64,000 nt of DNA, taken from contig NZ_JADEXO010000018.1 in the NCBI RefSeq assembly GCF_015207105.1, positions 1 through 64,000 of the forward strand, given 5' to 3'. The notes beneath the pieces are model-generated. The model saw only the letters and a program-made list of their open reading frames with translations. It did no database searches and had not been told where the DNA came from. The stretch comes from a cf. Phormidesmis sp. LEGE 11477 (GTDB taxonomy: Bacteria > Cyanobacteriota > Cyanobacteriia > Phormidesmidales > Phormidesmidaceae). Positions within the stretch are counted from its first letter, which is position 1; each line of letters starts with the position of its first letter. Shown here piece by piece: positions 9,628-18,161 of the stretch. A program made the translations under genes and the position numbers.

Positions 9628-10121
9628 AGCTCTGCAACTATCTTTGCTAGGCTAGATAGCATATCCTGAGTGTCTTCCCTCAACTTCGCACTTTCGGACT
9701 GTCGCTGTTGAATGCGAGTTTCAAATCTTGCAATTGATTCGGGAAGGAATTCAATATATTTCTTTTGAAGTTGACGATTCCTGGCAAGCCGGTTTTCGCC
9801 ATTTAAGGAAGCCAACAAAAAAGATGGAAAATCAAAAATGTCAGAGATCCACCCCTTTCTTTTCGACTGGGGAATGGCATATGTAGTTGAAACTTGCGTC
9901 AGAGCCCCTGCGTTGATACTGCTTGAAGTCCGTTTGGCTGCAGCGGCTAACCTAGCGTTCCATTGGGATTCCAACTCTCTCATTTCTATCCGACAACGTT
10001 CTGCCTGAGCTGACATATGTTCTTCCATGTCTGCCAGATAGTCTCGCAAGAGCTGAGATTCAATCTCTAAACGCTCTTCAGTTGGAGTATTTTCGCCTTG
10101 CGGTTCAGAACTGTCAGCCAT
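9624..10121 (-). CDS. Coiled-coil protein of unknown function
   Basis: 165 residues, soluble, with long charged helices: about residues 15-65 ('ERLEIESQLLRDYLADMEEH' onward) and 110-165 ('RQLQKKYIEFLPESIARFET' onward). A central hydrophobic-aromatic patch lies between them (about 85-105, 'WISDIFDFPSFLLASL') and could be an amphipathic membrane-contacting segment. Its stop overlaps the start of the next leftward gene (ATGA), so the two are translationally coupled and probably form a paired helical complex. The start is well set, with GGAGG just upstream of the ATG on this strand (at about 10127-10131). No family is recognised. Confidence 0.65.
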   Translation of the reverse strand: MADSSEPQGENTPTEERLEIESQLLRDYLADMEEHMSAQAERCRIEMRELESQWNARLAAAAKRTSSSINAGALTQVSTTYAIPQSKRKGWISDIFDFPSFLLASLNGENRLARNRQLQKKYIEFLPESIARFETRIQQRQSESAKLREDTQDMLSSLAKIVAEL

Positions 10122-10210
10122 AGCTCCTCCTTAGCCTTTTATAATAGACTCTTCTGGGTATACCCTCCTAATGACGGCACAGCTATCAGCAAAACAACTT
10201 TGACCCTAAG

Positions 10211-10492
10211 ATGCTCGCAACTAAACCCATCACAACGCTGATTGAGTCTGTCAGCTATGAAGCAAAGGGACGGTGCTTTGAGATCTCGCTTGATAACGGA
10301 TCTAAACTGCTGGTGCCTGTCGATTTGCTGGTGATGGAACTATGGGAAGACGGGCAATTAAAAGCAGTGCCAAGGCCGACTGACGCGCAGCTATCCACCG
10401 TCCAGGTATGGTCTGGTGGCCGCTCAATTGATATTGACTGTATTAAGCAAAACTTTGGGCTTGAGCAGCTTCTACGAGCTGTAGCATCCTAA
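10211..10492 (+). CDS. DUF2442-like small protein
   Basis: 93 residues. The sequence 'FEISLDNGSKLLVPVDLLVM' followed later by 'VQVWSGGRSIDIDCIKQNFG' and 'LEQLLRA' has the DUF2442 arrangement: short beta-strands, a 'dG...l.vPl.lv..L' strand, then a 'G..I.wp.id.d..ve.lL' end. DUF2442 proteins are small and often lie beside DUF4160 or toxin-antitoxin genes; no partner is present here. It is divergent from the coiled-coil pair, with a 90-bp shared upstream region. The role is unknown. Confidence 0.6.
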   Translation: MLATKPITTLIESVSYEAKGRCFEISLDNGSKLLVPVDLLVMELWEDGQLKAVPRPTDAQLSTVQVWSGGRSIDIDCIKQNFGLEQLLRAVAS

Positions 10493-10496
10493 TATC

Positions 10497-10895
10497 TCAT
10501 AGCAGGCTTCGCATCACCGCCCAATCGTCTCCTTTAACTAGCCAAGGCGTGACAGGCACCTTCTTGGTAATGCCGTTATCGTCTATATAAATCCGACGAC
10601 TATCTGCTTTCACAACGTCCCAAGATTCAAAGGTGTATCGCTTCTTTTCCATTCCTAGCAAGTTGTACACGGTCAGTCGCTGGGACTCTAGTAAGAAATA
10701 GGGGCGTTGCAAGCAGTAGCAGCCCAAACCAAAGAATCCAACTGCCAGTCCAGTCAAAGGAGAAAGACTATTGCCTATCTGAGTGGCGCTCCAAAGATAA
10801 TAAGCAGTGCCTGCTATCCCACCCGCCAGCAAAAGTGTACTGGGTATCTTGTTGTAGTAAGCCATCAAGCGCTGCGATGAATCGACGGGTTGCAT
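10497..10895 (-). CDS. Small two-helix membrane protein, PH-like C-terminal domain, unknown function
   Basis: 132 residues. Two transmembrane helices (about 19-37 and 46-64) form a hairpin. They are followed by a cytoplasmic beta-rich domain ('FLLESQRLTVYNLLGMEKKR', 'YTFESWDVVKADSRRIYID') that resembles the bacterial PH-like domains found after membrane hairpins. It ends tail-to-tail with the DUF2442-like gene, only 4 bp apart. It begins 19 bp after the stop of the pseudokinase-carboxypeptidase gene on the same strand, so the two are likely co-transcribed. Function is not known. Confidence 0.65.
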   Translation of the reverse strand: MQPVDSSQRLMAYYNKIPSTLLLAGGIAGTAYYLWSATQIGNSLSPLTGLAVGFFGLGCYCLQRPYFLLESQRLTVYNLLGMEKKRYTFESWDVVKADSRRIYIDDNGITKKVPVTPWLVKGDDWAVMRSLL

Positions 10896-10914
10896 GGAGG
10901 AATCAGTTCTTAAA

Positions 10915-12672
10915 TTAGTTCTTGGACTTGTCAGCTTGCGGATTGTATCGCCAGTGCCAGGGCTCAGGAGAAGAGCCTATCAGCCCTCTTTTGGGAGAGG
11001 ACAGTTCAAAGCCGTAGGTCTGAGCGTTTGCCTTTAGCCACCGAAAAGCCTCTGTTCTTCTGAAGCTGAGCTGTCGATCGGTTGATTTTTCACTGCCACC
11101 AATATCAACGGCGTATCCCGTATGATAGTCGCTGACGCTCGCAGATGAAGCGTCATCATTTGAAGCACCCTCTGCCGTTTGAGCCGGTTCGCGGTAGCCG
11201 GATAGGGCGTATAGTTCGATGCCTTCTGCTCTAGCTGCCGCAAACATTCTCCAGTAGGCATCTGCCGCCTCGGGCCTGAGTAAGATGCTACCGTCTTCTA
11301 GCAGATTAGTAAGCTGGGACGGCTTAGCAGCATTGGTCGCTACATTGGTTGCTGCGTTATCTGGCGCGTTCGAATCGGATGCTGGCAGAACATTAGCAGT
11401 CCAGCTTTGCCAGTCTTGAGGCAGGCGAGATAGACGGTATCGGCCCCACTGGTAAGCTCTAACGCTGAGGCCAAGCATCAGTAGGACAGCGACACCAGTG
11501 ACAAAAATTTTGAAGAGGCGAGGATTGAGCGGCTGGGGCCTAGAGAACCTGGTAGGACTTGCAGGCGGGCTAGCGGCGGCCTTCGCCACTGCACCGCCAC
11601 TGCCGCCACCACTGCGATTGGGCGGAAGCGACGGCCAGTTAGCACTAGATCGACCAGGTTGAATAGCGGTCTTGTATGGCTGAGCGCCTGGGGCGGCAAT
11701 CACGGTAGGTAAACGGCTATTTTGAGCAATTCTTTGGCGATCGCATCCCTGACTCAAAGTATCCATTGCCTGCTTGGCGCTATCAAAGCGATCGCGCCAG
11801 TCTTGCCGCACCAGCCGATCGATAAACTCTGCTAAGTGCAGACTCACTTCTACGCCTTCTCGCCACATCAGTCCTCTAACGGGATCGTAGCTAAAGTCGT
11901 GGTGAGAGCGGCCTGTCAACGCTTCGATTGCGATCAGTCCTAACGCATACAGATCGCTCGCGGGCTGAGGATTCTGGTCGTAGTCTGGCTGGAGCTGTTC
12001 GGGCGCAACGTATGCATGAGGGCTCATTGGCACAACCGTGAATAGGTTGCCGCTGGCGTCTACCTCACTTCTTTCTAATCGAGAAAGATCAGCAAAGTAA
12101 GTCAGGAAAATTTGACCGTCCTTGTCTTGTCGAATCAGATGCTGAGGATGTAGCTGCTGGTGAACCACACCTTGAGCATGAATAGAATTCAGACTGACTA
12201 AAACATCTTGGATAAGCTTGACGACATAGCTTTCGCTAAGCCGTTTGCCCGGCTTAATCTCAACGCTGAGCGGGTGCCCAGAGATATGTGTTTGCACAAA
12301 GTAGAAAGTATTTTGGCGGTCGAGATTTTGCTCATAAGGCTGGCTGGTTTCTGCGAATTTAGTCGCTGCGAACTCGGTTTTTGCGGATCTGGTTTTTGCA
12401 GAGCCGGTTTTCGTAGCTGGCGTATGTTCAGCTTCCGTGTAGAAATAGGCAATCAGTTCAGGAACAGCGGCAGACTGGCTTAGCTGCTCTAGAATCTGAG
12501 CCTCACGTTCTAAACGATGACGAATTTCGCGCTGACGATATTGAATAGCCATCACCTGACACGGCGGACGCTGAGGATGATGGCGATCGCACGCCAAATA
12601 AACCGTTCTGAAATCTGTACAGACCAGCGTTTTTTTTAGCTCAAATCGGTCTTTCAATATCTGCGTACTCAT
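10915..12672 (-). CDS. Membrane-spanning protein: degenerate Ser/Thr kinase domain fused to a VanY-type D-Ala-D-Ala carboxypeptidase
   Basis: 585 residues in three parts. Residues 1-310 follow the cyanobacterial Hanks-kinase pattern ('EREAQILEQL', 'VKLIQDVLVSLNSIHAQGVV', 'SDLYALGLIAIEALTG'). The catalytic motifs are lost, however: no glycine loop ('LVCTDFRTVYLA'), VAIK Lys replaced (AIQ), HRD replaced (HQQLHPQHL) and DFG replaced (YFADLS). A proline/serine linker leads to one helix (about 388-408). The outer part (about 455-580) is an M15/VanY D,D-carboxypeptidase with 'SDYHTGYAVDIGG' and 'EPWHWRY', which hold the zinc ligands and catalytic residues. This implies a cytoplasmic pseudokinase controlling a periplasmic enzyme that trims peptidoglycan stem peptides. 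A repetitive Lys-Thr insert lies at about 106-125. Domain calls are confident; the regulatory link is inference. Confidence 0.88.
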   Translation of the reverse strand: MSTQILKDRFELKKTLVCTDFRTVYLACDRHHPQRPPCQVMAIQYRQREIRHRLEREAQILEQLSQSAAVPELIAYFYTEAEHTPATKTGSAKTRSAKTEFAATKFAETSQPYEQNLDRQNTFYFVQTHISGHPLSVEIKPGKRLSESYVVKLIQDVLVSLNSIHAQGVVHQQLHPQHLIRQDKDGQIFLTYFADLSRLERSEVDASGNLFTVVPMSPHAYVAPEQLQPDYDQNPQPASDLYALGLIAIEALTGRSHHDFSYDPVRGLMWREGVEVSLHLAEFIDRLVRQDWRDRFDSAKQAMDTLSQGCDRQRIAQNSRLPTVIAAPGAQPYKTAIQPGRSSANWPSLPPNRSGGGSGGAVAKAAASPPASPTRFSRPQPLNPRLFKIFVTGVAVLLMLGLSVRAYQWGRYRLSRLPQDWQSWTANVLPASDSNAPDNAATNVATNAAKPSQLTNLLEDGSILLRPEAADAYWRMFAAARAEGIELYALSGYREPAQTAEGASNDDASSASVSDYHTGYAVDIGGSEKSTDRQLSFRRTEAFRWLKANAQTYGFELSSPKRGLIGSSPEPWHWRYNPQADKSKN

Positions 12673-13042
12673 TCGCCAGTAGAAAAATCATCTATACCAC
12701 TACCATACGTAACTTCACCGTCCGATACTTATTTTCCTGCCACATTTCCTGACGCAATTTTTCCCCACGTCATATTTTTCAATAATTTTGTTGTGAATAG
12801 CAGCTAATATTTTCTCCGCTTTAACCGATCTCTTCTATAATTTTGTTTCTTGTTTTACCTTCGGTATCTCTTGTTCTACTTTTGACATCTATAGTTTGAC
12901 TACGCTGCTCTTCAAAGAAGGGCAAACTGAGACAGCATTCCCAGTCCTTCGATAGTTCAAACCTACTCCCTTCGACCAAGGTTGTTCATAGTGAAAATCG
13001 CTGTACTAATAAGGTAGTTTTATTCAGAGGATATCTATCTCG
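12673..13042. other. AT-rich intergenic region between divergent genes
   Basis: About 370 bp, visibly T-rich between 12720 and 12900, separating the leftward kinase-carboxypeptidase gene from the rightward DUF4383 gene. It should contain both promoters. I see no open gene, strong hairpin or repeat. Confidence 0.5.
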
Positions 13043-13540
13043 ATGGCAGTTCGCTATTTTTCACTCGTTATAGGTCTGATCTATTCAGTCCTTGGCTTTA
13101 CAGGGTTAATTCCTTCTCTCGTATCTCCAGCCGCTCAGATCCCTGAGATTATGAAACAGGTCGGTGTCACTGACGGCATTGGCTATCTCTACGGCCTATT
13201 TCCAATCAACGCTTTTGAAGCCTCTCTCTATCTAGTCGTAGGGTTAACAGGCATTGCTGGCTATGTAGCAGGGACAGAAGCATTCGCTCGCCTATGCGTC
13301 GATACATTGGCTGTCTGGCTTGGCTTTATAGGAATCTTAGGTCTTATTCCTGTAGCTAATACTTTCTTTGGTTTGATGCCGCTGTATGGCAACGATGTTT
13401 GGCTGCATCTGGGTAGTGCGATCGCCGCTGCCTACTTTGGCTTCTACCTCGATCGAGGCCGCCGAGATCAAGACCCTTCTGTTCCTGATGACCTGAAGCC
13501 TGAGCCACTCTCTCGAACTCCATTTCGCTCTGACTCGTAG
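13043..13540 (+). CDS. DUF4383 domain membrane protein
   Basis: 165 residues with four hydrophobic helices (about 5-25, 58-78, 85-107 and 118-135). The DUF4383 landmarks are visible: 'IGYLYGLFPINAFEASLYLV' between the first helices, 'LGFIGILGLIPVANTFFGLM', and 'NDVWLHLGSAIAAAYFGFYL' at the end. The C-terminal 30 residues are charged and probably cytoplasmic. A weak GAGGAT precedes the ATG. Members are small inner-membrane proteins without an established role, sometimes linked to stress responses. Transcribed alone here. Confidence 0.8.
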   Translation: MAVRYFSLVIGLIYSVLGFTGLIPSLVSPAAQIPEIMKQVGVTDGIGYLYGLFPINAFEASLYLVVGLTGIAGYVAGTEAFARLCVDTLAVWLGFIGILGLIPVANTFFGLMPLYGNDVWLHLGSAIAAAYFGFYLDRGRRDQDPSVPDDLKPEPLSRTPFRSDS

Positions 13541-13814
13541 GCAGCTCATTCATAGGCAACTCATACGATCTGAGCCCGCTTTGATCTATTGATGATTTGA
13601 TCTGCAAAAGACTAATCTGAAGCATCGAGCTATCAAAAGTCCATCATAGGAATGCAAATTGCTTTTGTCTTTCATCTATTGGGAGGTGAGAGCGATTTTG
13701 CTATGACACCTTATCATCCCTACCTTCTAAAAGTAGCGTTCAAATGCGCCTTATGAGGGAGTTGCGTTCACTGGCGCTGCGGTAAAAAGGCAGGCATTCC
13801 CTACAGTTCAGCCG

Positions 13815-14138
13815 ATGCCAGTCTATACCTTTGACCAGCTTGCTTGCCGCACAGCCATCTCTAGCATCAACACCTATCAGCGCTATCTATCGCCTCGTAA
13901 GGGATTCTCATGTCCCCACAGAGTACTCTACCGAGGCGAATCTTGCTCAGAACACGTCAAGCAAACCCTAAAGCAACAGGATTTATTATCCGCTGTGCAA
14001 ATGGCGTCTACTCGATTTCGAGCCTGCCACCAAGCCGCCGTCACCCTCAGCTCAAGTGAAACAAACTTAGTTAAAATAAACTTGAAGACAAAGCTGCAGA
14101 GCGGTTGCATTGTTATACCCTGCTGTATTCCTATCTAG
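13815..14138 (+). CDS. YidD-family membrane protein insertion efficiency factor-like protein
   Basis: 107 residues. The family core is clear: 'ISSINTYQRYLSPRKGFSCP' then 'HRVLYRGESCSEHVKQTLKQ', and 'RFRACHQAAVTL', with the conserved Cys residues in 'FSC' and 'ESCS'. YidD proteins are small membrane-associated factors that help the YidC/Sec route. The protein is longer than a typical 70-90 residue YidD, and the tail after about residue 78 is not conserved. Cyanobacteria often carry a second YidD-like paralogue of this sort, so it may not be the main rnpA-yidC-associated copy. Confidence 0.78.
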   Translation: MPVYTFDQLACRTAISSINTYQRYLSPRKGFSCPHRVLYRGESCSEHVKQTLKQQDLLSAVQMASTRFRACHQAAVTLSSSETNLVKINLKTKLQSGCIVIPCCIPI

Positions 14139-14257
14139 CGATAGATCCATCACTAGCTTGCGTACACAGACGTAGCTAGATACAACTTTGTGAAGAGAAA
14201 CAGACTTAGACAATCTGTGAGAATTAGATACTAAGTCTCTTAAAGGATTGTTCCTTT

Positions 14258-15592
14258 GTGTATTCTTCAACTTTGACGCCTGTTGAATCAAATGATTCTT
14301 CAGGTTGCTCTCGTTTGCAAACAACTCTGCTTCCCCGCTTAACTAGTTCGCCACCGTTAGCAGACTGTCGTGTCAGCGTCATTATTCCCGTTCGCAATGA
14401 AGCGGAAAACCTACCCGCAGTTATCCAAGCGCTAGCAAATCAAGTAGACAGCCGGGGAGATGTGTTGAGCCCTAATAGCTATGAAACTCTAGTACTTGCT
14501 AACAATTGTACTGATAATACAGTAGAGGTAGCCAAACAGCTCAGCGCCTGCTATCCACTCCTGCAGCTTCAGATCGTTCAAGCCTCTCTTCCAAAAGAGA
14601 TCGCGCACGTGGGCAAAGCGCGTCAGATGGCGATGGACGAAGCCTACCGACGACTCTCGCTGATCGGACGACAGAATCGCATTATTGCTTCTACCGATGG
14701 GGATACCCAAGTCGCTTCTAACTGGATCAGCGCGTTGCTAAACGAGTTTGATAAAGGCGTGGACGCAGTGGGGGGTCGAATTATCACCTGTCGGTCGAGG
14801 ACTCTAGATATCGACCCAAAAGTCTCACTTTACTACCTGCGTCATATCGCCCATGCCTATATTTCGGCTCAGATGGAGTGCTCTCTCGACCCTCAAATGC
14901 ACGACTGCTGGCCACGTCATTTCCAGTACTATGGAGCGAATATGGCAATCTCAGCGGAGATGTACGGCCACGTTGGCGGACTGCCATTAGTTAAGGATGA
15001 GGAAGATGTTGCTTTGTATCAGCGGCTAAGGCTGGCCGATGCCAAAATTCGGCATAGCCCAGATGTGCGCGTTTTTACTAGCGCTCGCCGGGTCGGTAGA
15101 GCAACTGGCGGACTAGCAGAACTACTAGAAACGCTCACGAACGCTAGTCAGACAGGTCAGACGGTACTTGTGGAATCGCCCGAAATTACCGAAGGTCGTA
15201 TACTCATTCGGCGGCATCTGCGGCAGGTATGGGCTATATTGCAAAGCGATCGCAGCTTCAACATCAAAGACTACGTTAGAACAACCGATATTCTGGCTAA
15301 GGGCTTAGGGGTGCCAGAAGCCAGGCTACAAAGATGCATAGAAACTGCCTCTACTTTTGGTAGATTAGTCGCTACAGTCTCCGACTATCAGGCTCATCAG
15401 ACAGATGCTTGTCAGCTTCGGCCAACCACTGAAATCAGCGCGGCTAATATGCGGCTGCGTCAACGCCTACAGGCAATTTGTCAATCTTCTAAAGACTCAA
15501 GTCGACCTCACTATACCGGGACAAGTCTTGTAGTTATTCTAAAAGCGCTCCAACAGGTCCAGGCGATACCGCTCTTCTCGCCGGCTCACTAA
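14258..15592 (+). CDS. Family 2 glycosyltransferase
   Basis: 444 residues from a GTG start with AAAGGA about ten bases upstream. The GT-A fold is evident: 'VSVIIPVRNEAENLPAVIQA' (about 40-60), 'LVLANNCTDNTVEVAKQL', a metal-binding 'STDGDTQV' (about 144-150) and a later 'DEEDVALYQRL' acidic motif. It has no strong transmembrane helix, so it is probably a cytosolic transferase. Its 3' end overlaps the convergent NodS-like methyltransferase gene by 54 bp. Together with the neighbouring PIG-L and dehydrogenase genes it resembles a recurrent bacterial set (GT2, acyl-CoA dehydrogenase, PIG-L deacetylase, methyltransferase) of unassigned product. Donor and acceptor are unknown. Confidence 0.88.
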   Translation: MYSSTLTPVESNDSSGCSRLQTTLLPRLTSSPPLADCRVSVIIPVRNEAENLPAVIQALANQVDSRGDVLSPNSYETLVLANNCTDNTVEVAKQLSACYPLLQLQIVQASLPKEIAHVGKARQMAMDEAYRRLSLIGRQNRIIASTDGDTQVASNWISALLNEFDKGVDAVGGRIITCRSRTLDIDPKVSLYYLRHIAHAYISAQMECSLDPQMHDCWPRHFQYYGANMAISAEMYGHVGGLPLVKDEEDVALYQRLRLADAKIRHSPDVRVFTSARRVGRATGGLAELLETLTNASQTGQTVLVESPEITEGRILIRRHLRQVWAILQSDRSFNIKDYVRTTDILAKGLGVPEARLQRCIETASTFGRLVATVSDYQAHQTDACQLRPTTEISAANMRLRQRLQAICQSSKDSSRPHYTGTSLVVILKALQQVQAIPLFSPAH

Positions 15593-16138
15593 CGAGTGAT
15601 AAACCGTGCCCACCTCCTGCAAAAAAGCCTCATGTACTTGGTCACCCGTGAGCGGATAATCTTCTACATACGGTGTCCAGTGAACTAGCAACAGATGACC
15701 GCCGGGTTCTAAATGCTCGGCAATTTTTTGCTGGGCCGTTTGTAGATCTTGCTTACCCCAGTAGTAGCCAACTTCGGAAACAACCGTTAAATCAAAAGTG
15801 CGCGTGGGGTACTGATGCGGTACTTGCAAAATACTAAATTCGACTTGGGGTAGGTGCCGGCAGCGCTCTATTGCCCGTCCTTGAGCCTGTTTTGAAACGT
15901 CGATAGAGAGCAAAGACTGGCAGCGGGCTGCTAGTTTTTCTGTGAGGACACCGATCGATCCACCAATCTCAAAGGCCGATTGGTATCGCGATCGCGGCAG
16001 TACTGATATCGTCGCTGCATACTTCTTAGCTTCGTATTCACTCGTTTCAAAGTCCCAAGGATCCAGATCAGCCGCATACATCTTCTCGAAATAGTCAGGC
16101 GGGACAGAAGCGGACTTTGCATCATGCGATGAAGACAT
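15539..16138 (-). CDS. NodS-like class I SAM-dependent methyltransferase
   Basis: 199 residues. The entry 'YFEKMYAADLDPWDFETSEY' is typical of the NodS family (N-methyltransferases of lipochitooligosaccharide synthesis) and its relatives. It is followed by a Rossmann motif I, 'SAFEIGGSIGVLTEKLA', motif II 'LSIDVSKQAQGRA', and 'FDLTVVSEVGYYW'. The start ATG shares a base with the TAA of the PIG-L gene (TAATG), indicating coupled translation. In several bacteria a PIG-L deacetylase and this methyltransferase are fused or adjacent, suggesting the free amine made by the deacetylase is methylated. That substrate is an inference. Confidence 0.85.
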   Translation of the reverse strand: MSSSHDAKSASVPPDYFEKMYAADLDPWDFETSEYEAKKYAATISVLPRSRYQSAFEIGGSIGVLTEKLAARCQSLLSIDVSKQAQGRAIERCRHLPQVEFSILQVPHQYPTRTFDLTVVSEVGYYWGKQDLQTAQQKIAEHLEPGGHLLLVHWTPYVEDYPLTGDQVHEAFLQEVGTVYHSLVSRREERYRLDLLERF

Positions 16139-16881
16139 TATTTGACCTCTAGGTAGGTTTCATAGGGCTGGATTAGGTTGTTGAGCATTTCCGCAGTGAG
16201 CCGAAAGCCAGCGGGATCGTCGTCGATCAAACCTGTTGTTTGAGACCGATGGGCAAAGGCTGCCTGCCGCTTCAGATTCTCGACTGAGCGAATATCTAGC
16301 CGCCAGCCCGTTTCCCCTGCTGGCAAAGACGCTAGACCAGCAGTGTCATCGCCCCATATCGAATAGGCTAGCTGGCGGGGCGGCTGTGCCCACGACTTTA
16401 GGCAGTAACGAACGATTTGCCAGGTAGCTCGGTGATCACAGTGCCGATCGTACTGCCAGGGCAAAAAAACTAGATCGGGTAAATAAGCACGAAAATAGCG
16501 ATCGCACCGCTGGACTGCCTTAGCAAACCTTTCTTGTTGACCGAGCGACTCTCCTAAACTGGGAACCGCCGTATCTGGCCATCGAAAAAACGTCATGTTT
16601 TCAGTGCCTAACAGCTTCAGAGCTTCGCCCGTTTCTAATTCTCTTATCTGCCTTAGCGCTTCAGCCGGAAAGCGTTTGGAATTAGGGTGGGACTGGGTGC
16701 CATCGCTCATAATCATCACCTGAACCGGAATGCCATGCTGGCAGAAGTGAGCAATCGCCCCGCCACAGCCTAACGTTTCGTCATCTGGGTGCGGCGCAAC
16801 CACAACGACCCGGCGCACTGGTGAGTACTCTTCCAAGAGCGCATCTATTGTTTTGACTGGCAGGGCCGTCGCTAAGACCAT
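16138..16881 (-). CDS. PIG-L family (LmbE-type) zinc deacetylase
   Basis: 247 residues. The zinc-binding motif 'VVVAPHPDDETLGCGGA' lies at about 25-41. 'VMIMSDGTQSHPNS' and 'FLPWQYDRHCDHRATWQI' (third zinc ligand) follow, the standard LmbE/PIG-L layout. These enzymes remove N-acetyl groups from GlcNAc-type sugars on lipids, mycothiol or antibiotic precursors. It overlaps the upstream dehydrogenase gene by 10 bp and the downstream methyltransferase by one base, so these three genes are one translational unit. The acceptor here is unknown; a glycolipid made by a neighbouring glycosyltransferase is plausible. Confidence 0.9.
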   Translation of the reverse strand: MVLATALPVKTIDALLEEYSPVRRVVVVAPHPDDETLGCGGAIAHFCQHGIPVQVMIMSDGTQSHPNSKRFPAEALRQIRELETGEALKLLGTENMTFFRWPDTAVPSLGESLGQQERFAKAVQRCDRYFRAYLPDLVFLPWQYDRHCDHRATWQIVRYCLKSWAQPPRQLAYSIWGDDTAGLASLPAGETGWRLDIRSVENLKRQAAFAHRSQTTGLIDDDPAGFRLTAEMLNNLIQPYETYLEVK

Positions 16882-18110
16882 AGCTCCATCGCTCGCACTT
16901 CGCTCGATAGCACATACTCGCCTATTCCCGTGAGAGAAGCATCAAAAGCAGGCTGTCTAAGATACAGCGTCAGGTCTCGAATAATTCGTTCCATTGGGTG
17001 CGGTGGCAGCAATCCTTGGGTGCCGATACAGCGCTCTGAGAGCTGGATCATGTCCATGCAAATCTGTTCAATCGCAGTTCGCACCATGTTGCAGTAGCCC
17101 ACTAGCTGAGCGCTGTTTGGATGGGGTTGGCTTGGCATTCCTCCAAAAATGGCGGCGTATCTTTCGATCTGAGCAGCACTGCCCTGTAGCCAGAGATTGC
17201 CTTGTTCGAGTGCGATCGCCATCTTCCCCAACCGTGCCTGCTGATGCGGATGATCCGTGCGCCCTAAATCTTGCAAATATTCACGAGTTGCATCAAACAG
17301 CGCCTCTGCTCCGCCTAGCTGCACCGCTGCAAATCGGACCACACCGCCGCTGAGCCAAGGCTGCCGAAAGTAATCACCGGGCTCGCTAATCACCTCGTTT
17401 GGGCCAATTTCTACCCCAGTGAAATCAACTTTATAGCTAGCAGAAGCTCGCATTCCTGGCGGCTGCCACCAGTCCGGGTCTACAGCTACCTCCACCTTCT
17501 CCATAGGTACGATGCACATTTGCCAACCCCCATCCGGTAGCATTCCACTCACAAAAGGCCGTTCTACATAGCCGCACCCCGAACAAAAAGTCTTACTGCC
17601 TTCTAGCCGATAGCGCCTAGCGCCTAGCGGATGTAGCTTTACCCCATCCGCCGCCTCCGCATTCCAAACACCAAACACCTTTTGATGATGAACATCTTTG
17701 GCAAACGTCTGAATCTGCTCTTCTGTCGCAAAGGTTTGAACAAGCTGAAGCGCATTCACATGCCCCTCAAACACCCGTCCTAGCGATAAGTTGCCGCGAC
17801 CTATCTGCTTGAGAATTTGTAGCAATAGGCCCATCTGGCTAGCGTCAAAGCCTAACCCTGCCCCGCCTAAGTCCGAACGTAGCGGCGCGCTCAAAAGACC
17901 TGCCTCAGCTAGAGCGCTAAAATCCTCTGCCGGAAACCCCCCGATACAATCAACCGAAGCCGCATTTAGCGCTGCTTTTTCAGCAATCTCTGCTGACATT
18001 TGCAACAGCTCTGCAGCTGAACTAGACGATTGGGACGATAAACTAGGTGACGATGAGAGCGGGCGATCACTAGTGGATTTCTGTCGAGAGTAGGTTGAGG
18101 TAGCAGTCAT
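16872..18110 (-). CDS. Acyl-CoA dehydrogenase family protein
   Basis: 412 residues. After a Ser-rich N-terminal tail (about 1-35) the acyl-CoA dehydrogenase fold is recognisable: 'GGFPAEDFSALAEAGLLSAP' and 'DLGGAGLGFDASQMG', 'IGRGNLSLGRVFEGHVNALQ', the middle beta-domain 'YRLEGSKTFCSGCGYVERPF', and the C-terminal helical domain with 'GTQGLLPPHPMERIIRDL'. The usual catalytic Glu position cannot be assigned confidently, and the family also contains flavin monooxygenase-like members. It is the second gene of a compact leftward set (51 bp after crtO, overlapping the PIG-L gene by 10 bp). Desaturation of an acyl chain on a CoA or ACP is the simplest reaction; the substrate is unknown. Confidence 0.85.
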   Translation of the reverse strand: MTATSTYSRQKSTSDRPLSSSPSLSSQSSSSAAELLQMSAEIAEKAALNAASVDCIGGFPAEDFSALAEAGLLSAPLRSDLGGAGLGFDASQMGLLLQILKQIGRGNLSLGRVFEGHVNALQLVQTFATEEQIQTFAKDVHHQKVFGVWNAEAADGVKLHPLGARRYRLEGSKTFCSGCGYVERPFVSGMLPDGGWQMCIVPMEKVEVAVDPDWWQPPGMRASASYKVDFTGVEIGPNEVISEPGDYFRQPWLSGGVVRFAAVQLGGAEALFDATREYLQDLGRTDHPHQQARLGKMAIALEQGNLWLQGSAAQIERYAAIFGGMPSQPHPNSAQLVGYCNMVRTAIEQICMDMIQLSERCIGTQGLLPPHPMERIIRDLTLYLRQPAFDASLTGIGEYVLSSEVRAMELWS

Positions 18111-18161
18111 AAGGTGCCTATAGAGAAGTTAGTAAGACTAGAAACTACTAGTAGGCAATGC

